A stretch of DNA of 64,000 nucleotides from Piromyces finnis (Eukaryota > Neocallimastigomycota > Neocallimastigomycetes > Neocallimastigales > Neocallimastigaceae): contig MCFH01000006.1 of the NCBI GenBank assembly GCA_002104945.1, positions 682,001 to 746,000 on the forward strand, in the 5' to 3' direction. The translations under genes and the position numbers were made by a program. A model generated the notes under the pieces. It saw only the letters and a program-made list of their open reading frames with translations. It ran no database searches and was not told the DNA's origin. Of the stretch, positions 61,990 through 64,000 are shown piece after piece (the stretch's first letter is position 1; each line of letters begins with the position of its first letter).

Positions 61990-62541
61990 GTTATCTATAT
62001 TATTATGAAATTATAAAAAAGTAAGAAAAAAAAAAAAAAAGTAACAATATCTATATAATTTTTATATATGTTGCCAATAATCAAACTATCATTACATTAA
62101 AATTTCATTTGAAATAAAATAATATTTATTTATATTTATAAAAATATTAAAATTATAATAAAAAAATCTATAAAAAGAAAAGAAAAAAAAAACTATATAT
62201 TCCATAAATCAAAAATATAAATATTTAATAGATGTTTTTTTATTATTTTTTGTTGTTGATTATTAAATATGTCATCACTACTATTTTTTTTTTTAAAAAA
62301 AAAAATAATAAAAAAAAAAGATATCTTTTTTTCATTTATTAAAATTAAAAAAAAAAAAAAAAAAAAGAAAATAATGTTTGTATATGGTTTCTAATATTAA
62401 ATTATTGTTATTGCTATTTATGTTACTGTTTTTTAATATATTTTAATTTAATCTATTATGGTTATAAGAAAAGGAAGGAAATAGTAATAATAATTTATTA
62501 ATTTGTATTAGTATGTTTTTTATATTTCTAAGATATCGTAC

Positions 62542-62572
<31 letters not shown>

Positions 62573-62621
62573 TAAAAATAAAAATAAAACAAATTAAGAT
62601 TGAATGAATATGGATTATGAA
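61806..62621. other. Convergent intergenic region
   Basis: 0.8 kb between the stops of the cyclin gene (plus) and the decarboxylase gene (minus). It has a long A run (about 61827-61860) and a long T run (about 61958-61984), and no supported exon. Confidence 0.65.
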
Positions 62622-64000
62622 TTATATAGATTGAGTTTTCATCTTATATTCTTTCTCTAATTCTTGGCTTAATCTTATTTGTTCTTCTACAACTGCCTTT
62701 ATATTTTCATGAGTTACTAAAGGATTAGCAATAACTACACGTAATACATCAATACCTTTTTCGTAATTTGGATATTTAGTAGTTTTAACCGTTGTTTTCG
62801 ATACAAAGCCTTTACCTTCTCTTTTCTGTTTAGCTTGCAATTCAGTAGTGAAATAATCAATAACTTGATTTTCTTCATTTGTATATTGTGATGGTTCTTC
62901 TTCTACAAAAGAATTTTCTTCCTTATCTGTTAAATCGGATATATCAAAGGTTTGATCCTGAGTACTATTACTATATAAAGTTGAAACTTCCTCTATTTCT
63001 ATTGTTTTAGAATTAGGCGATACAGGATAACGTACTTCAAATTGTTCATTATCTTTACGTAGCCATGATGGAATATATCTGTAAAGGAAAATATTAGTGA
63101 TAGGCTTACTTATAATTTCGAATTGTGGGTATGATTTAACTAATTCTGCCATGTAATTGGTATTTTCTACTGCAATATCTAATAAACTACTAAGTCCACG
63201 ATGACCTAATAAGTTTAATGAAGCATGTAAATATAATACATTAGCTGGTCTAGATCCTTCAAGTGTTGTTTTACCATGATCCATAGAACCAGCTCTTATA
63301 ACATATGAAGCTACTTTTCTAATTGTGGTTGTAGGTAATAAAGGTGATTTAAACAATACTATACCACAGCCCATCGGTGTATATAATAATTTATGACCTT
63401 TTATATATATTTTTTTAATTTAGATTTAAATATTTTAATACAAATATGTATAATTTAAAAATAAATATCATTAATGATAGATTATTTTTACTAAAATTTT
63501 TCTAAATAATAAAATGTTAATAGTTACCATCAATTGTTACGGTATCTGCTAATTCTATTCCCTTTAATAAATAGCGATATTTTTCTGACATTATGAATGA
63601 ACCACCCCATGCACCATCGACATGGAATAATGCTTCATATTTCTTAGCTAAATCTGCTAAAACTTCTAAATTATCAATTGATCCACTATTAATATATTAA
63701 TATATTATTTCAAATTATATATTAATATATATTATAAATAATAATAAATAATTTAGTTTATTATTTAATAACATTATATACATTAATATTATAAAAATAA
63801 TCTTAATAATATTATTTACACTTCAGTAGTACAAGCTATACCAACAATTGCGATTACTTTTATTTTTTTTCTTTTTAATTCTTCAAGTTTTTCTATTAGT
63901 AAATCAATTCTACATTGTTGTTTATAATAATATATTATATTTCAAGTTAATTATTAATTTCATTAATATATTGATGAGATTTATATTGATAAACTATTGT
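62622..64000 (-). CDS. PanP-type PLP-dependent aspartate 1-decarboxylase, 5' part outside window
   Basis: Exons seen on minus: about 63911-63820, 63685-63528 and 63397-62622, with phases that agree. Further 5' exons lie beyond the right edge. The protein is a group II PLP decarboxylase. VIAIVGIACTTEVGSIDNLEVLADLAKKY leads to FHVDGAWGG (the cofactor-binding Asp) and then ADTVTIDGHKLLYTPMGCG, in which the Lys forms the Schiff base with PLP. The following GSMDHGKTTLEGSRPANVLYLHASL matches the GS-D-G-TLEGSRP block that marks bacterial PanP-like pyridoxal aspartate 1-decarboxylases, rather than eukaryotic glutamate or aromatic amino acid decarboxylases. PanP makes beta-alanine for pantothenate and CoA. 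An acidic insertion (about 63000-62880) interrupts the C-terminal domain. A bacterial origin by transfer is likely, with introns gained afterwards. Substrate is inferred from family likeness. Confidence 0.82.

Overview
This is a eukaryotic nuclear window, extremely AT-rich, with long A/T homopolymers and AAT/ATT, TTTA and TTTTA microsatellites, GT-AG introns and Asn-rich stretches inside proteins. The best fit is an anaerobic gut fungus (Neocallimastigomycota). The reasons are the fungal-type gene set (Csc1, Orm, Naa38, Kin1/MARK-like kinase, a DUF4536-like protein), a long ankyrin-repeat protein, and a bacterial-looking PLP decarboxylase. Dictyostelid amoebae share the AT bias and Asn runs, so the assignment rests on gene content and is an inference.

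Layout. 1-5.6 kb: no gene seen. 5.6-7.1 kb (+): Asn-rich single-span membrane protein. 8.7-11.2 kb (+): six-exon protein of unknown function. 11.9-14.4 kb (+): ten-exon BRE/BABAM2-like UEV protein. 14.8-17.9 kb (-): DHX40-like DEAH helicase. 18.4-19.0 kb (-): DMAC1/DUF4536-like protein. 19.7-21.6 kb (+): ubiquitin-like plus BAG co-chaperone. 21.6-25.2 kb: no gene seen. 25.2-26.3 kb (+): ORMDL. 27.8-30.4 kb (-): MARK/Par-1-type kinase. 32.3-34.9 kb (-): two head-to-tail pieces of a non-LTR retrotransposon. 35.4-37.5 kb (-): ankyrin-repeat protein. 40.0-43.6 kb (-): Csc1/OSCA/TMEM63 channel. 44.8-46.5 kb (+): Naa38-like LSm protein. 47.0-49.6 kb (-): Stealth-family phosphotransferase. 52.6-54.0 kb (+): SH3 membrane protein broken by an in-frame TAA. 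55.3-56.5 kb (-): Nudix diphosphoinositol-phosphate hydrolase. 58.1-61.8 kb (+): cyclin K-like protein with an RS tail. 62.6 kb to the right edge (-): PanP-type aspartate decarboxylase, with its 5' part outside the window.

The genes are unrelated housekeeping and signalling genes with no operon logic. Exon models were built by hand from GT-AG sites. For every complete multi-exon gene the exon lengths sum to a multiple of three, and for recognised families the joined protein aligns by eye with the family, so most models are fairly secure. No tRNA, rRNA or CRISPR array was recognised.

The most notable items are: a complete BRE-like gene in a fungus-like genome; a bacterial-type aspartate 1-decarboxylase now carrying introns; a membrane-anchored Stealth transferase; a receptor-like SH3 protein with one premature stop; a DUF4536 protein in a presumed anaerobe; and a tandem, deleted and chimeric LINE locus with a perfect palindrome.
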